DNA of 64,000 bases from Peptoniphilaceae bacterium AMB_02 (GTDB lineage Bacteria > Bacillota > Clostridia > Tissierellales > Peptoniphilaceae): assembly GCA_036321625.1 (NCBI GenBank), contig CP143259.1, positions 310,001-374,000 on the forward strand, written 5' to 3'. The stretch's first letter is position 1; the number at the start of each line of letters is the position of its first letter. The translations under genes and the position numbers were made by a program. Positions 35,675 through 42,879 of the stretch are shown in pieces. Under the pieces are notes generated by a model. That model was not told the origin of the DNA. It saw nothing but the letters and a program-made list of their open reading frames with translations, and did not search any database.

Positions 35675-36190
35675 ATGAGATTTGAAATTGTAGGAAAAAA
35701 CCTGGAATTCTACGAAGGAAAGCCAGGAGAAATACAGAGGTGTAAAAGTCTACTATTGCAAACGCAGACAATAAAGCCGCCTCACAATGTAATAAGGGGC
35801 GAATTTATGATAGACGGTGCTGAATTAGACGAGTTTATTGAAAGCGGACAGACTTATGAAGAGCTGGCAGAGCGCAAGCTAAGAGCCATGCTAGAGGTCG
35901 ACATTACACCAATCGACGCTCACATGGTTGAGAATATAGAGAGAAACTCCACCGGAGCAATAGCTAAAGTCAGAGACGCGATGGAAGAAATAGACGTCGC
36001 AAAAGCAGAAATTAAGAAAGACACAAAAGAGCTGCAGAAAGAGATTGAACGACAAACTAGCGTGATAATGGAGCTTGCACTAATGCTGTCACAGGTGGGA
36101 GTTTATGAAGAAACTGAAGAAACTGAAGAAACTAATAGCGAAAATACTAATCCAAATCCTGATGAGAATGGAGGGCAAGGAGGTGAATAA
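35675..36190 (+). CDS. Hypothetical tail/baseplate accessory protein
   Basis: A 171-residue protein: a beta-rich N-terminus (RFEIVGKNLEFYEGKPGEI), a coiled coil (residues about 90-130) and an acidic end with three perfect 9-base tandem repeats coding EET (36107-36133). Located between the tail hub and an XkdX-like gene. AAAGGGAGGAC precedes the ATG. The repeats are in frame, so copy changes would alter length by three residues only. Confidence 0.7.
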   Translation: MRFEIVGKNLEFYEGKPGEIQRCKSLLLQTQTIKPPHNVIRGEFMIDGAELDEFIESGQTYEELAERKLRAMLEVDITPIDAHMVENIERNSTGAIAKVRDAMEEIDVAKAEIKKDTKELQKEIERQTSVIMELALMLSQVGVYEETEETEETNSENTNPNPDENGGQGGE

Positions 36191-36191
36191 G

Positions 36192-36336
36192 ATGTTAGTA
36201 ATATTATTAGCTGAACAAGTACTAAGCGGGAAAATTAAAATCGAGCAAATCGGAAACGGATTCAATTTAAGAAAAAGAGTTGGAAGCGAAAATAAAAGAA
36301 ATGCTTAACGAACAGGAAGAAGAAGCAGGGGAGTAA
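36192..36336 (+). pseudogene. XkdX-like small protein with frameshift
   Basis: The ATG at 36192 (after GGAGGTGAA) gives LVILLAEQVLSGKIKIEQIG, typical for the XkdX-like small proteins after the tail hub. The frame then ends at 36308 with an unlikely basic tail. If one A near 36275 were absent, the frame would continue as EKELEAKIKEMLNEQEEEAG and stop at 36336, giving a plausible 47-residue protein. A one-base error or mutation in the A-rich stretch is the simplest reading. Confidence 0.55.
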
Positions 36337-36349
36337 ACCCTTGCTTCTT
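36320..36349 (+). terminator. Hairpin at the end of the XkdX-like gene
   Basis: AAGAAGCAGGG (36320-36330) pairs with CCCTTGCTTCTT (36338-36349) with one bulged base, followed by TTCTTACC. It could end or attenuate the tail transcript before the baseplate gene. Confidence 0.4.
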
Positions 36350-36374
36350 TCTTACCTACAAAGAAGGTGATTAA

Positions 36375-38045
36375 ATGACCATTAAAAAAATGGGATTAAA
36401 GAAAATAACACTAAACTATGACCAACATCAATTGACAGGACTTGAACTCATGCAAGGTGACACACTGACAAGAGGCTACTCAATTCTTGTAACGGATGCG
36501 GACGGAAGAGTAATCAAAGCCAGTCCGGATTATGAGCTGCGAATGTACTGTGTAAACATGGCATATCCGGAACAAACCTACTACCGAATCGCTGAGATAA
36601 ACGGAGACCGATACGATGTTATCGTACCGACAAGTGCACTAACCCAAAAAGGTCGCATCAAGGTTCAAGTCGGACTATACGAAGGCGATGACACGGCGAT
36701 ATATTCGCACGTATGGGAAGGAAATGTCGGCGAATCACTGCCACAGGGCGGAGCGACTGAGGGTAGTGATTTGGTCGTTGATTTTACGAAATTAACACTT
36801 GCGATAGAGAAGGTCGATGCCTTGCAAGCTGACTATGAGCAGAATCTTGCAGAGCAAAAGGTAATTAAAAAGGACATCGACACTAAGCATCAAGAAGTCA
36901 CTACGATGCACGCAGCACTCGAAACCGTCTTCGACACAGAGAACGAACGAGTCGCAGCGGAACAAGCAAGAGCGACAGCCGAAACAGCAAGGCAGACAAC
37001 AGAAGACGATCGCTTAAGCTCTGAAACGACTAGAAAAGCAAACGAAACAGACAGACAAGGCAAAGAAGCTGCAAGGCAGTCGACTGAGGCTGGTAGAGTT
37101 AGTGCAGAAAATACAAGGCTGACAAACGAAGATGCAAGGGTCGATGCTGAAAATGCAAGGAATACCGCAGAAAATTTAAGGGCAACAGAAGAGACTAAAA
37201 GGAGAAATAATGAAGTATCTAGACAAGATGCTGAAGTAATTCGAGAGCAGAACGAAGAAACAAGGGTGACAACGCAATCCCAGAGAGATAGTATATGGCA
37301 ATCTTGGCAAGGCTTAATCGAGGAACAGACTTTACCGCCAGCGACAGATATGGTTGCGGGAGTTTTAAAGATTGATAAAGCAGGGCAAGATACGGCAACT
37401 TCAACAGACACGTTTAATGCATTAAAAAATTTGGTTCAAAATGGACAGATTCCTAAAAACGCTATTGAGTTTAATTTAAACGAGGATTTAAACAATTATA
37501 TTGAGGTTGGGTTTTATTATACCGACAAGTCGGTAGTTGCAAACAGCTTAGCAAACAAGCCTACAGATATTGCGTTTGGGATGACAGTTCTTAAAACAGC
37601 GGGCATTGTTCAGATTGCATATGAATACTTACAAAATCCAGAAAAACGAAATAAAATGTTTATCCGAGCATATTATGATCACTCAAACAAATGGAACGAT
37701 TGGTGGGAAGTTGCAAGTCTACAAGAAGTGCAAAACTTATTAAACAATAAAGTTGACAAAGCATCGGGAATGGGATTGTCTCAAAACTCCTACACCACGC
37801 TTGAAAAAGAAAAGCTTGCAACGATTGATAGAAATGCAAACAATTACACCCATCCAACAAGCCATGATGCAAGTATGATAACCGAATCTGAGACAAAGAG
37901 ATTCGTAACCGACACAGAAAAAACGACTTGGAACGCAAAAGTGGGCAGTCACGGGAGCATCACGATTGAACAAATCGCTGTTATTAATGCGGGCGGAAGT
38001 ACGGCGGAGATACCGAATAACACGCTTATATTGGAGTTGGAATAA
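36375..38045 (+). CDS. Baseplate upper protein (BppU-type) with coiled-coil stalk and knob
   Basis: A 556-residue receptor-device protein. Residues about 1-125 fit the BppU N-terminal domain (ITLNYDQHQLTGLELMQGDT). Residues about 190-300 are an E/R-rich heptad stalk (ETARQTTEDDRLSSETTRKA and about 14 repeats). Then comes a pyocin-knob-like domain (LNNYIEVGFYYTDKSVV ... NKWNDWWEVA) and a fibre end (HDASMITESETKRFVTDTEK). It probably carries or forms the host-binding part. Confidence 0.85.
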   Translation: MTIKKMGLKKITLNYDQHQLTGLELMQGDTLTRGYSILVTDADGRVIKASPDYELRMYCVNMAYPEQTYYRIAEINGDRYDVIVPTSALTQKGRIKVQVGLYEGDDTAIYSHVWEGNVGESLPQGGATEGSDLVVDFTKLTLAIEKVDALQADYEQNLAEQKVIKKDIDTKHQEVTTMHAALETVFDTENERVAAEQARATAETARQTTEDDRLSSETTRKANETDRQGKEAARQSTEAGRVSAENTRLTNEDARVDAENARNTAENLRATEETKRRNNEVSRQDAEVIREQNEETRVTTQSQRDSIWQSWQGLIEEQTLPPATDMVAGVLKIDKAGQDTATSTDTFNALKNLVQNGQIPKNAIEFNLNEDLNNYIEVGFYYTDKSVVANSLANKPTDIAFGMTVLKTAGIVQIAYEYLQNPEKRNKMFIRAYYDHSNKWNDWWEVASLQEVQNLLNNKVDKASGMGLSQNSYTTLEKEKLATIDRNANNYTHPTSHDASMITESETKRFVTDTEKTTWNAKVGSHGSITIEQIAVINAGGSTAEIPNNTLILELE

Positions 38046-38572
38046 TGGCAAAATATTGGTATGAGAAGTGGAGCATTAAGACGAATGAGGTTACGCACAA
38101 CACTGTAACCAATGAAGAAGTACAAGGGTATATTACTTATTTTAAGTTTCAGACAGGAACAAACGGCTTGAAATACACAACAAATGGAACGCACGACATG
38201 CTTCTTCAAAACCGAGTATTCTTATATCCATTAGTAGCCCATAATGCGGCAGCAACCAACAGTGATTATAAGATAGTAATAAGTAGTAAAGCAGGCAATG
38301 TGCCTAATCTAACTTTTGGCGGAACGGTCTACAGGCTTGAATATGTGAAAAATGCATTAATCGAAACCATTGTCGCCGACGAGTCGGAATATCCCGCTAA
38401 TGGCATACAAGGCGATTATTGGTATATCCGAGGTGAAAAAGCATTCCCAAGCTTGAAAATAAATGGACAGACAATATGCGGTGCAAAAATTAAAGACAGC
38501 ACCGGACAGGTGAGGACGGTCAGGAATGTGTATTATAAGGACAGTTCGGGGATTGTAAGGAATTTGAAATAG
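38045..38572 (+). CDS. Tail/receptor-binding accessory protein
   Basis: A 175-residue beta-rich protein (AKYWYEKWSIKTNEVTHNTV; GDYWYIRGEKAFPSLKINGQ). Its ATG overlaps the previous stop, so it is translated together with the BppU-like protein. A role in the tip of the baseplate or fibre is likely but not shown. Confidence 0.7.
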   Translation: MAKYWYEKWSIKTNEVTHNTVTNEEVQGYITYFKFQTGTNGLKYTTNGTHDMLLQNRVFLYPLVAHNAAATNSDYKIVISSKAGNVPNLTFGGTVYRLEYVKNALIETIVADESEYPANGIQGDYWYIRGEKAFPSLKINGQTICGAKIKDSTGQVRTVRNVYYKDSSGIVRNLK

Positions 38573-38585
38573 AAAGGATGAACAC

Positions 38586-38840
38586 ATGTGCATGGATGAA
38601 AGAATATGCAACGAAAGAATGAAGAAAACCGAAGAGCACCAAGCAAGGCAGGATTTAAGATTGGATAATCATTCATCAAGGTTAGACCAACTAGAGCAGT
38701 ACCGAGCGGGATTTGAAATTCAAATCGGGCATTTATGCGAGAAAATCGACGGACTAATTAAAACAATTCAATGGGGAACAGGCTTACTGATTAGTGTTTC
38801 AGTAGGCTTTTTTGTTTGGTATATCCAGAGCATCAAATAG
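38586..38840 (+). CDS. xhlA: XhlA-like haemolysin/lysis protein
   Basis: An 84-residue protein with a helical N-terminal coiled coil (EEHQARQDLRLDNHSSRLDQ) and one C-terminal membrane segment (GTGLLISVSVGFFVWYIQSI), the layout of XhlA proteins that support holin and endolysin. AAAGGATG precedes the ATG. Confidence 0.82.
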   Translation: MCMDERICNERMKKTEEHQARQDLRLDNHSSRLDQLEQYRAGFEIQIGHLCEKIDGLIKTIQWGTGLLISVSVGFFVWYIQSIK

Positions 38841-38852
38841 GAGGGTTAGAAA

Positions 38853-40088
38853 ATGAACATTAAGCAATGGTTGCTACCCGAAAGCGATACAAGAAATTTT
38901 GGTAAAATGCAAGGAAAGTATCAATATATTACAATTCACAACACAGCTAATCGGATGCCTGCACAAGCAGAATCGCAGTATGTCCACTCCGGACAAGGAG
39001 AGGTAACGTATCATTTTGCAGTGGATGATAAAGAAATAATACAATTACTTCCACTTGACATGACTGCATGGCACGCTGGAGATGGTAGAGGGAATGGAAA
39101 TCTAAAATCAATTGCAATAGAAATATGTTACAGCTTAGACAAGGGAGATAAGAGATATCCTAGAGCAGAAGAAAACGCAGCTTGGCTTGCTGCTAAATTG
39201 CTTGTAGAAGGTGGTCTCTCTATGGACAGATTAAAGAAACATCAAGATTGGAGCGGTAAGTATTGTCCTCATAGAATGCTGGACAACAAAGGTTGGGAGC
39301 CTTTTAAAAAGAGAGCAGGAGAATATATGAAAGAACTTCAAAACACTACAAAACTAAGTACAGAAGATTTTATCGAAAAAATAAAAGATGCAGCAGTTGA
39401 CGGATGGAAAACGCATGAAATTTTACCATCGCTGACCATTGCACAAGCAATTCTTGAAAGCGCATCCGGAAATAGCGAACTTGCCACCAAAGCGAACGCA
39501 TTGTTCGGAATCAAAGCACACACGGACCCGAGTTGGACGAATGTGTACAAGAAAGAAACTAAAGAATGGAGCGGTGGGAAGTACATCACGATTACAGCGG
39601 ACTTCAAAGCATATAAAAGTTGGGATGAAAGCTTGAAAGACAGACTGACTTATCTAACCACACGAAAAATCAATGGGAAGTATATCTATCAAGGATTAAT
39701 CGGCGAAACGGATTACAAAGTTGCTGCCCAAAAGATAAAAGATGCTGGATATGCAACTTCTCCGACTTATCCACAAAACTTAATAAACTTGATAGAAAAA
39801 TATAATCTTCAAAAATATGATGAAGTGACAAAGGATGATGAAAAGTTGAATATCGATAAAATAGTGATAGCTTACTGGAATGATGGAGACCTTGCGAATG
39901 CTCTTGCACTGTTGAATGTGTTAGGAAATAGGGCAGTACTGACAAGGACACTGGATGCAACAGAATACAAATGGTCCGAGGTGGTCCAAGTAGGTGGAAC
40001 AGAAATAAAAGGTGCAACTAAAATAATAAAGGGTGCAACTAGAAAAGAAACGTTGCAAAAAGTTGCAGAGTATGTAAAGGAGAAATAG
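38853..40088 (+). CDS. Endolysin: N-acetylmuramoyl-L-alanine amidase plus glucosaminidase
   Basis: A 411-residue two-activity lysin. Residues about 20-155 are an Amidase_2 domain with zinc ligands in YITIHNTAN, MTAWHAGDG and GKYCPHRML. Residues about 185-320 are a GH73-type glucosaminidase domain (LTIAQAILESASGNSELATK, ALFGIKAH). The C-terminal about 80 residues (IDKIVIAYWNDGDLANALAL) resemble a cell-wall-binding module. It degrades peptidoglycan at lysis. AGGAGGGTTAGAA precedes the ATG. Confidence 0.93.
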   Translation: MNIKQWLLPESDTRNFGKMQGKYQYITIHNTANRMPAQAESQYVHSGQGEVTYHFAVDDKEIIQLLPLDMTAWHAGDGRGNGNLKSIAIEICYSLDKGDKRYPRAEENAAWLAAKLLVEGGLSMDRLKKHQDWSGKYCPHRMLDNKGWEPFKKRAGEYMKELQNTTKLSTEDFIEKIKDAAVDGWKTHEILPSLTIAQAILESASGNSELATKANALFGIKAHTDPSWTNVYKKETKEWSGGKYITITADFKAYKSWDESLKDRLTYLTTRKINGKYIYQGLIGETDYKVAAQKIKDAGYATSPTYPQNLINLIEKYNLQKYDEVTKDDEKLNIDKIVIAYWNDGDLANALALLNVLGNRAVLTRTLDATEYKWSEVVQVGGTEIKGATKIIKGATRKETLQKVAEYVKEK

Positions 40089-40089
40089 A

Positions 40090-40326
40090 ATGAATGAAGA
40101 ATTAAAACTATTAGTAATTCCGGTCTTAATTGGAATCTTGGAAGTCTTTAAAAAGCTAGGCTTACCGGTGAAATACGTGCCGGTACTTTCCCTTTTATTA
40201 GGAGTATTGGCAAGTGTTTCTGTGTCCGGATTGGCGGTCGAGAATTTTATGCAAGGGTTGGTTTACGGACTAAGTGCATGCGGTCTATATTCCGGGACCA
40301 AAGCCACTTTGGAAGAGGTAGAATAG
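40090..40326 (+). CDS. Phage holin
   Basis: A 78-residue membrane protein with two hydrophobic segments (LLVIPVLIGILEVFKKLGL and VPVLSLLLGVLASVSVSGLA) and a small polar C-terminus. It follows the endolysin by one base, with AAGGAG upstream. The layout is that of small Firmicutes holins. Confidence 0.82.
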   Translation: MNEELKLLVIPVLIGILEVFKKLGLPVKYVPVLSLLLGVLASVSVSGLAVENFMQGLVYGLSACGLYSGTKATLEEVE

Positions 40327-40344
40327 TATCAAGAGACATGCGAA

Positions 40345-40379
40345 AACGGCTTACAGGCGATTCTGTGAGCCGTTTTTTT
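40345..40379 (+). terminator. Intrinsic terminator of the late operon
   Basis: AACGGCTTACAG (40345-40356) pairs with CTGTGAGCCGTT (40363-40374) over 12 bp with one G-U pair, followed by a T run. Confidence 0.92.
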
Positions 40380-40451
40380 GTTTGCAAAATGCAAAATTGT
40401 ATGTTATACTATATTTAATTTCATAATGCTCTATGGAATAAAAGAATATGT

Positions 40452-40485
40452 AAAAAAGCAGCTAGAACACTTTAGTTGCTTTTTT
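40452..40485. terminator. Bidirectional terminator for cargo operon
   Basis: A 13-bp stem AAAAAAGCAGCTA / TAGTTGCTTTTTT (40452-40464 with 40473-40485, one G-U pair). It lies at the 3' side of the leftward operon (40492-41672) and faces the late operon. Confidence 0.85.
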
Positions 40486-40491
40486 ATTTAT

Positions 40492-41076
40492 CTATAGTTT
40501 TAAAATTGCTTTAATGTCTGCTGCTGTGACCTTTAAATCTAATTTCCAGTCTCCATTCGAATCAAAGTATTGTTCTTCATTCTTTTTTATGTGTTCAATT
40601 AAACCTTGCCATGCTACCTCTTTGTCATTTTTATTTAAATCTGCACTTGCTATCGCAAAGCCCAGCTTAGCTGCATTGTTCCAAGTTTCCATCCTGTCTT
40701 TTACTTCTAAGACCTTTCCGGCTTCTCTGTAGTTAGTAAAAAACATTGTAGGTTCACCGTCTCTGTAAATCCTTGCATTATATTCTATCCAGTTTTCCTT
40801 ATTTGAGTAATCGTATATTTTTCTGTCGTTTATATTTACATAAACATCTCTACCTTGATCGTCTTTGATTAATACTAAATTTGTCATTGTCTCCCTCTCC
40901 TTTATTTTATCCTTGTATTTTTCTTCAAGCCATTCTCTGTCGATTAGCCACATGTTGCCTTTTTTGATTCGCTTGTTTTCTGGGATTACTTTATTTCTTG
41001 TGATGTATGAACCGAATGTGTTGTGCTTTACACCAGTCAGCTGTTCAGCTTCTTTTAGTGTTAGCCATTTATCCAT
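40492..41076 (-). CDS. HTH-domain protein of the right-end cargo operon
   Basis: A 194-residue protein. Residues about 1-55 form an excisionase/MerR-like helix-turn-helix (KWLTLKEAEQLTGVKHNTFG, then MWLIDREWLEEKY). The remaining 130 residues (LVLIKDDQGRDVYVNINDRK; NAAKLGFAIASADLNKNDKE) match nothing I know. It is the second gene of a leftward two-gene operon with its own promoter next to attR. DNA binding to the palindrome in that promoter is a plausible role, similar to an antitoxin-repressor. AAGGAGAAAAAAC precedes the ATG. Confidence 0.75.
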   Translation of the reverse strand: MDKWLTLKEAEQLTGVKHNTFGSYITRNKVIPENKRIKKGNMWLIDREWLEEKYKDKIKERETMTNLVLIKDDQGRDVYVNINDRKIYDYSNKENWIEYNARIYRDGEPTMFFTNYREAGKVLEVKDRMETWNNAAKLGFAIASADLNKNDKEVAWQGLIEHIKKNEEQYFDSNGDWKLDLKVTAADIKAILKL

Positions 41077-41096
41077 TGTTTTTTCTCCTTGTAATT

Positions 41097-41672
41097 TTAA
41101 ATTAAGTATCTAACTTCATAAATGTCAAAAATCTCTTCCGTCTCAACAAATAGGGTTTTAATTTTTATAGTTCCTCTAAAGTAATTAAATTGTTCAATTG
41201 ACAACGCCGCTGTTTTAGCAAAAATGCTAAGCTCTTCTTTGGTTGCATTTCTGTACACGGTGTCTTCTTCAAAATAACCTTTGGCATCCATTTCCACCCA
41301 AGTTATTTTATCTAGTGTTTCTTGATTGAAATATTCATCCAGTCTGTCCTTGAATATTTTAGGAACGTAAATGTTTTTGATTTCACTTGGCTTAACTTCA
41401 CCCACAACATATTCATCATACAGTCCTAAGTTTGCATCGTTTTCTATCATTTCATTTTTCCATGCATTAGTTTCTACTTCGAGGAGGACTAAACCATATT
41501 GTGTGAATGAATTTTGTAAGCCTAATGGTTTTGCTAGATAAACTAAGTCGAGAGAGTTGTTTCCTCTAAGTCCTTCATCCCAAACATTATTTCCAGTTTT
41601 TGAAATTGGGAGTATTCCTTCATATAAAATTCTTTCCAAGTATTCAATGTCTACATTTTTGTATAGTTTCAT
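41097..41672 (-). CDS. Cargo-operon protein, possible ADP-ribosyltransferase-like fold
   Basis: A 191-residue protein of unknown family. The order of segments LYKNVDIEYLERILYEGILP, DLVYLAKPLG, YGLVLLEVE and EYVVGEVKPSEIKNIYVPK recalls ADP-ribosyltransferase/DarT-like folds (a short N-terminal strand, I-L-x-E-G, V-Y-L, and an E near I-x-P-x-x-I). This is a weak pattern match, not an identification. AAAGGAGGATAAACC precedes the ATG. It is the first gene after a perfect promoter, so it should be made in the lysogen. Confidence 0.7.
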   Translation of the reverse strand: MKLYKNVDIEYLERILYEGILPISKTGNNVWDEGLRGNNSLDLVYLAKPLGLQNSFTQYGLVLLEVETNAWKNEMIENDANLGLYDEYVVGEVKPSEIKNIYVPKIFKDRLDEYFNQETLDKITWVEMDAKGYFEEDTVYRNATKEELSIFAKTAALSIEQFNYFRGTIKIKTLFVETEEIFDIYEVRYLI

Positions 41673-41711
41673 GGTTTATCCTCCTTTCTTTGTATCTCTT
41701 ATCTTACTTAC

Positions 41712-41740
41712 ATTATACATGATATCTCATGTACTGTCAA
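41712..41740 (-). promoter_or_regulatory. Consensus promoter and palindromic operator of the cargo operon
   Basis: On the minus strand TTGACA (41735-41740), 17 bases and TATAAT (41712-41717) match the consensus exactly. A palindrome TACATGA-N4-TCATGTA (41716-41733) fills the spacer, a good site for repression. Confidence 0.85.
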
Positions 41741-41931
41741 GCTTTTTATAAAATTTTAAATGGCTTAAAATACACGTTTGCGAAAAAAGTTTAAAAAAAA
41801 GTTTTTATTTTTGAAGATTTTTTTAAAGTTAGTGGGATATTTTAACGAAATGTAAATAATCTCTAGTCAAAATCAAGTCAGAGAAAATGAAAAAGGCTAG
41901 ATGGCAACACTTATAAGACTTTTAACGGAAA

Positions 41932-41947
41932 CTCCTTGTCTCCACCA
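41932..41947. repeat. attR core (16 bp), right prophage end
   Basis: Exact copy of the last 16 bases of tRNA-Ala (3458-3473), with phage sequence on the left and chromosomal sequence on the right. Confidence 0.93.
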
Positions 41948-41951
41948 AAAT

Positions 41952-41985
41952 AAAGGAAAGACCGGTTTTAAGCGGTCTTTCCTTT
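41952..41985. terminator. Terminator after attR
   Basis: A perfect 13-bp stem AAAGGAAAGACCG / CGGTCTTTCCTTT with an 8-base loop, 4 bases after the tRNA 3'-end copy. Before integration it probably ended tRNA-Ala transcription; now it can serve the leftward VOC gene. Confidence 0.85.
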
Positions 41986-41994
41986 GTCATTTTT

Positions 41995-42414
41995 CTACAT
42001 ATTTTCATCGGGAATTAGAAACATCCAATAAAAACCGAATTTGTCTTTTACTTGACCATAGAGAGGACTGAAGAAAGCCGGTTCCATTGGCATAATTACT
42101 TCTCCATCAGCTGCAAGGGCATTGAAACTTTCTCTCAGTTTTTCTTCATCCTCTGAAGAAACAGAAATCCAAAAACTGGAATTCGGTTCAGTAACCACCC
42201 CTGGGTCATTATCACTCAAGGCAATTTGACCTGCAAAAGTATCGACCATCGCATAGGCTACTAAATCCTTGTAAGTTTCATCAAGTGGACAATCAGGGTC
42301 TTCAGGCATATCCGAATATTTCATCATATACGGTTCCTGTGCTCTAAAAGCACGGCTATAGTAATTTGCAGCTTCAGCTGCATTTCCATTTAATACCAAA
42401 AATACTTCTATCAT
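41995..42414 (-). CDS. VOC-family (PhnB-like) protein
   Basis: A 139-residue protein of the vicinal oxygen chelate/PhnB-like type: EVFLVLNGNAAEAANYYSRA at the start and LYGQVKDKFGFYWMFLIPDE at the end. Such small proteins may bind metals, antibiotics or small metabolites; no substrate can be named. TTAAGGAGGTTTCAA precedes the ATG. Confidence 0.88.
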   Translation of the reverse strand: MIEVFLVLNGNAAEAANYYSRAFRAQEPYMMKYSDMPEDPDCPLDETYKDLVAYAMVDTFAGQIALSDNDPGVVTEPNSSFWISVSSEDEEKLRESFNALAADGEVIMPMEPAFFSPLYGQVKDKFGFYWMFLIPDENM

Positions 42415-42428
42415 TTGAAACCTCCTTA

Positions 42429-42452
42429 ATAAATACGGTTAATCGTATTTAT
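42429..42452. promoter_or_regulatory. 9-bp inverted repeat upstream of VOC gene
   Basis: ATAAATACG and CGTATTTAT are perfect inverted copies with a 6-base spacer, 14 bases before the VOC start codon. It may be an operator; the regulator is not known. Confidence 0.5.
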
Positions 42453-42776
42453 ATAATATATACCCTAAACACATCTTTTCTAAGTAAATAAATAATGATA
42501 TATTAAATTTCAGAATTAAAAGTTTTTGGATTACCGAAAATGCTTTTTTAAAATTCACATAGTCTGAAATGGATATTGAAGGATGAAGAAAATGAAAAAT
42601 AATACAATGGGGGAAATATTAAAAATAGTTTTAAATTATCATTTCTTTAACATAAAAGTTATAATAATGTGATTAAATGGTATTAATACGTCATTGATAC
42701 ATAAGTCTATTTGCTTGTACACCATAATATATTAAAGTTTAAATGATTAAAGTATAAGGAATAAATCATTATATTA
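42453..42776. other. AT-rich intergenic stretch
   Basis: No gene or element supported. A 29-codon frame at 42583-42672 has a weak ribosome binding site but no further support. Confidence 0.6.
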
Positions 42777-42805
42777 TTGACATAAAGATACATGGTTGTT
42801 ATAAT
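42777..42805 (+). promoter_or_regulatory. Consensus promoter of the ior operon
   Basis: TTGACA (42777-42782), 17 bases and TATAAT (42800-42805) match the consensus exactly. Transcription should start near 42812. Confidence 0.85.
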
Positions 42806-42830
42806 TTTCATTAATACATTTTATATTAAG

Positions 42831-42858
42831 AGGTGCGGGGGTTTTTGCCGCACTTTTT
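42831..42858 (+). terminator. Leader terminator/attenuator before the ior operon
   Basis: AGGTGCGG (42831-42838) pairs with CCGCACTT (42848-42855), then a T run to 42858. It lies about 20 bases after the predicted start of transcription and before the first gene, so it could attenuate the operon. Confidence 0.7.
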
Positions 42859-42879
42859 AAATAATATTGGAGGATAATT

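Larger units (their letters stand above)
3458..41947. mobile_element. Temperate siphovirus prophage integrated in tRNA-Ala
   Basis: A full set of lysogeny, replication, packaging, head, tail and lysis genes lies between two exact 16-bp copies of the tRNA 3' end (3458-3473 and 41932-41947). Unit length from repeat to repeat is 38,474 bp. The integrase is next to the tRNA and transcribed towards it, as usual for tRNA-targeting phages. The head genes are HK97-type; a tape-measure protein of 1593 residues predicts a long non-contractile tail. Most genes look intact. Visible lesions are the AG-tract split in a methyltransferase, a small frameshifted gene at 36192, and a DUF3310 gene without a normal start codon. 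Confidence 0.95.

Noticed and set aside
35675-36190. The three GAAGAAACT repeats as a phase switch
   Set aside because: The unit is nine bases, so copy changes keep the frame; only length would vary.
36890-37411. 173-codon minus-strand frame inside the baseplate gene
   Set aside because: Antisense of the heptad repeats; composition (Ser/Ala/Val-rich) is a mirror of the E/R-rich stalk.
42583-42672. 29-codon frame before the ior operon
   Set aside because: Weak ribosome binding site, ends in AT-rich sequence, lies upstream of the strong promoter; no support as a gene.
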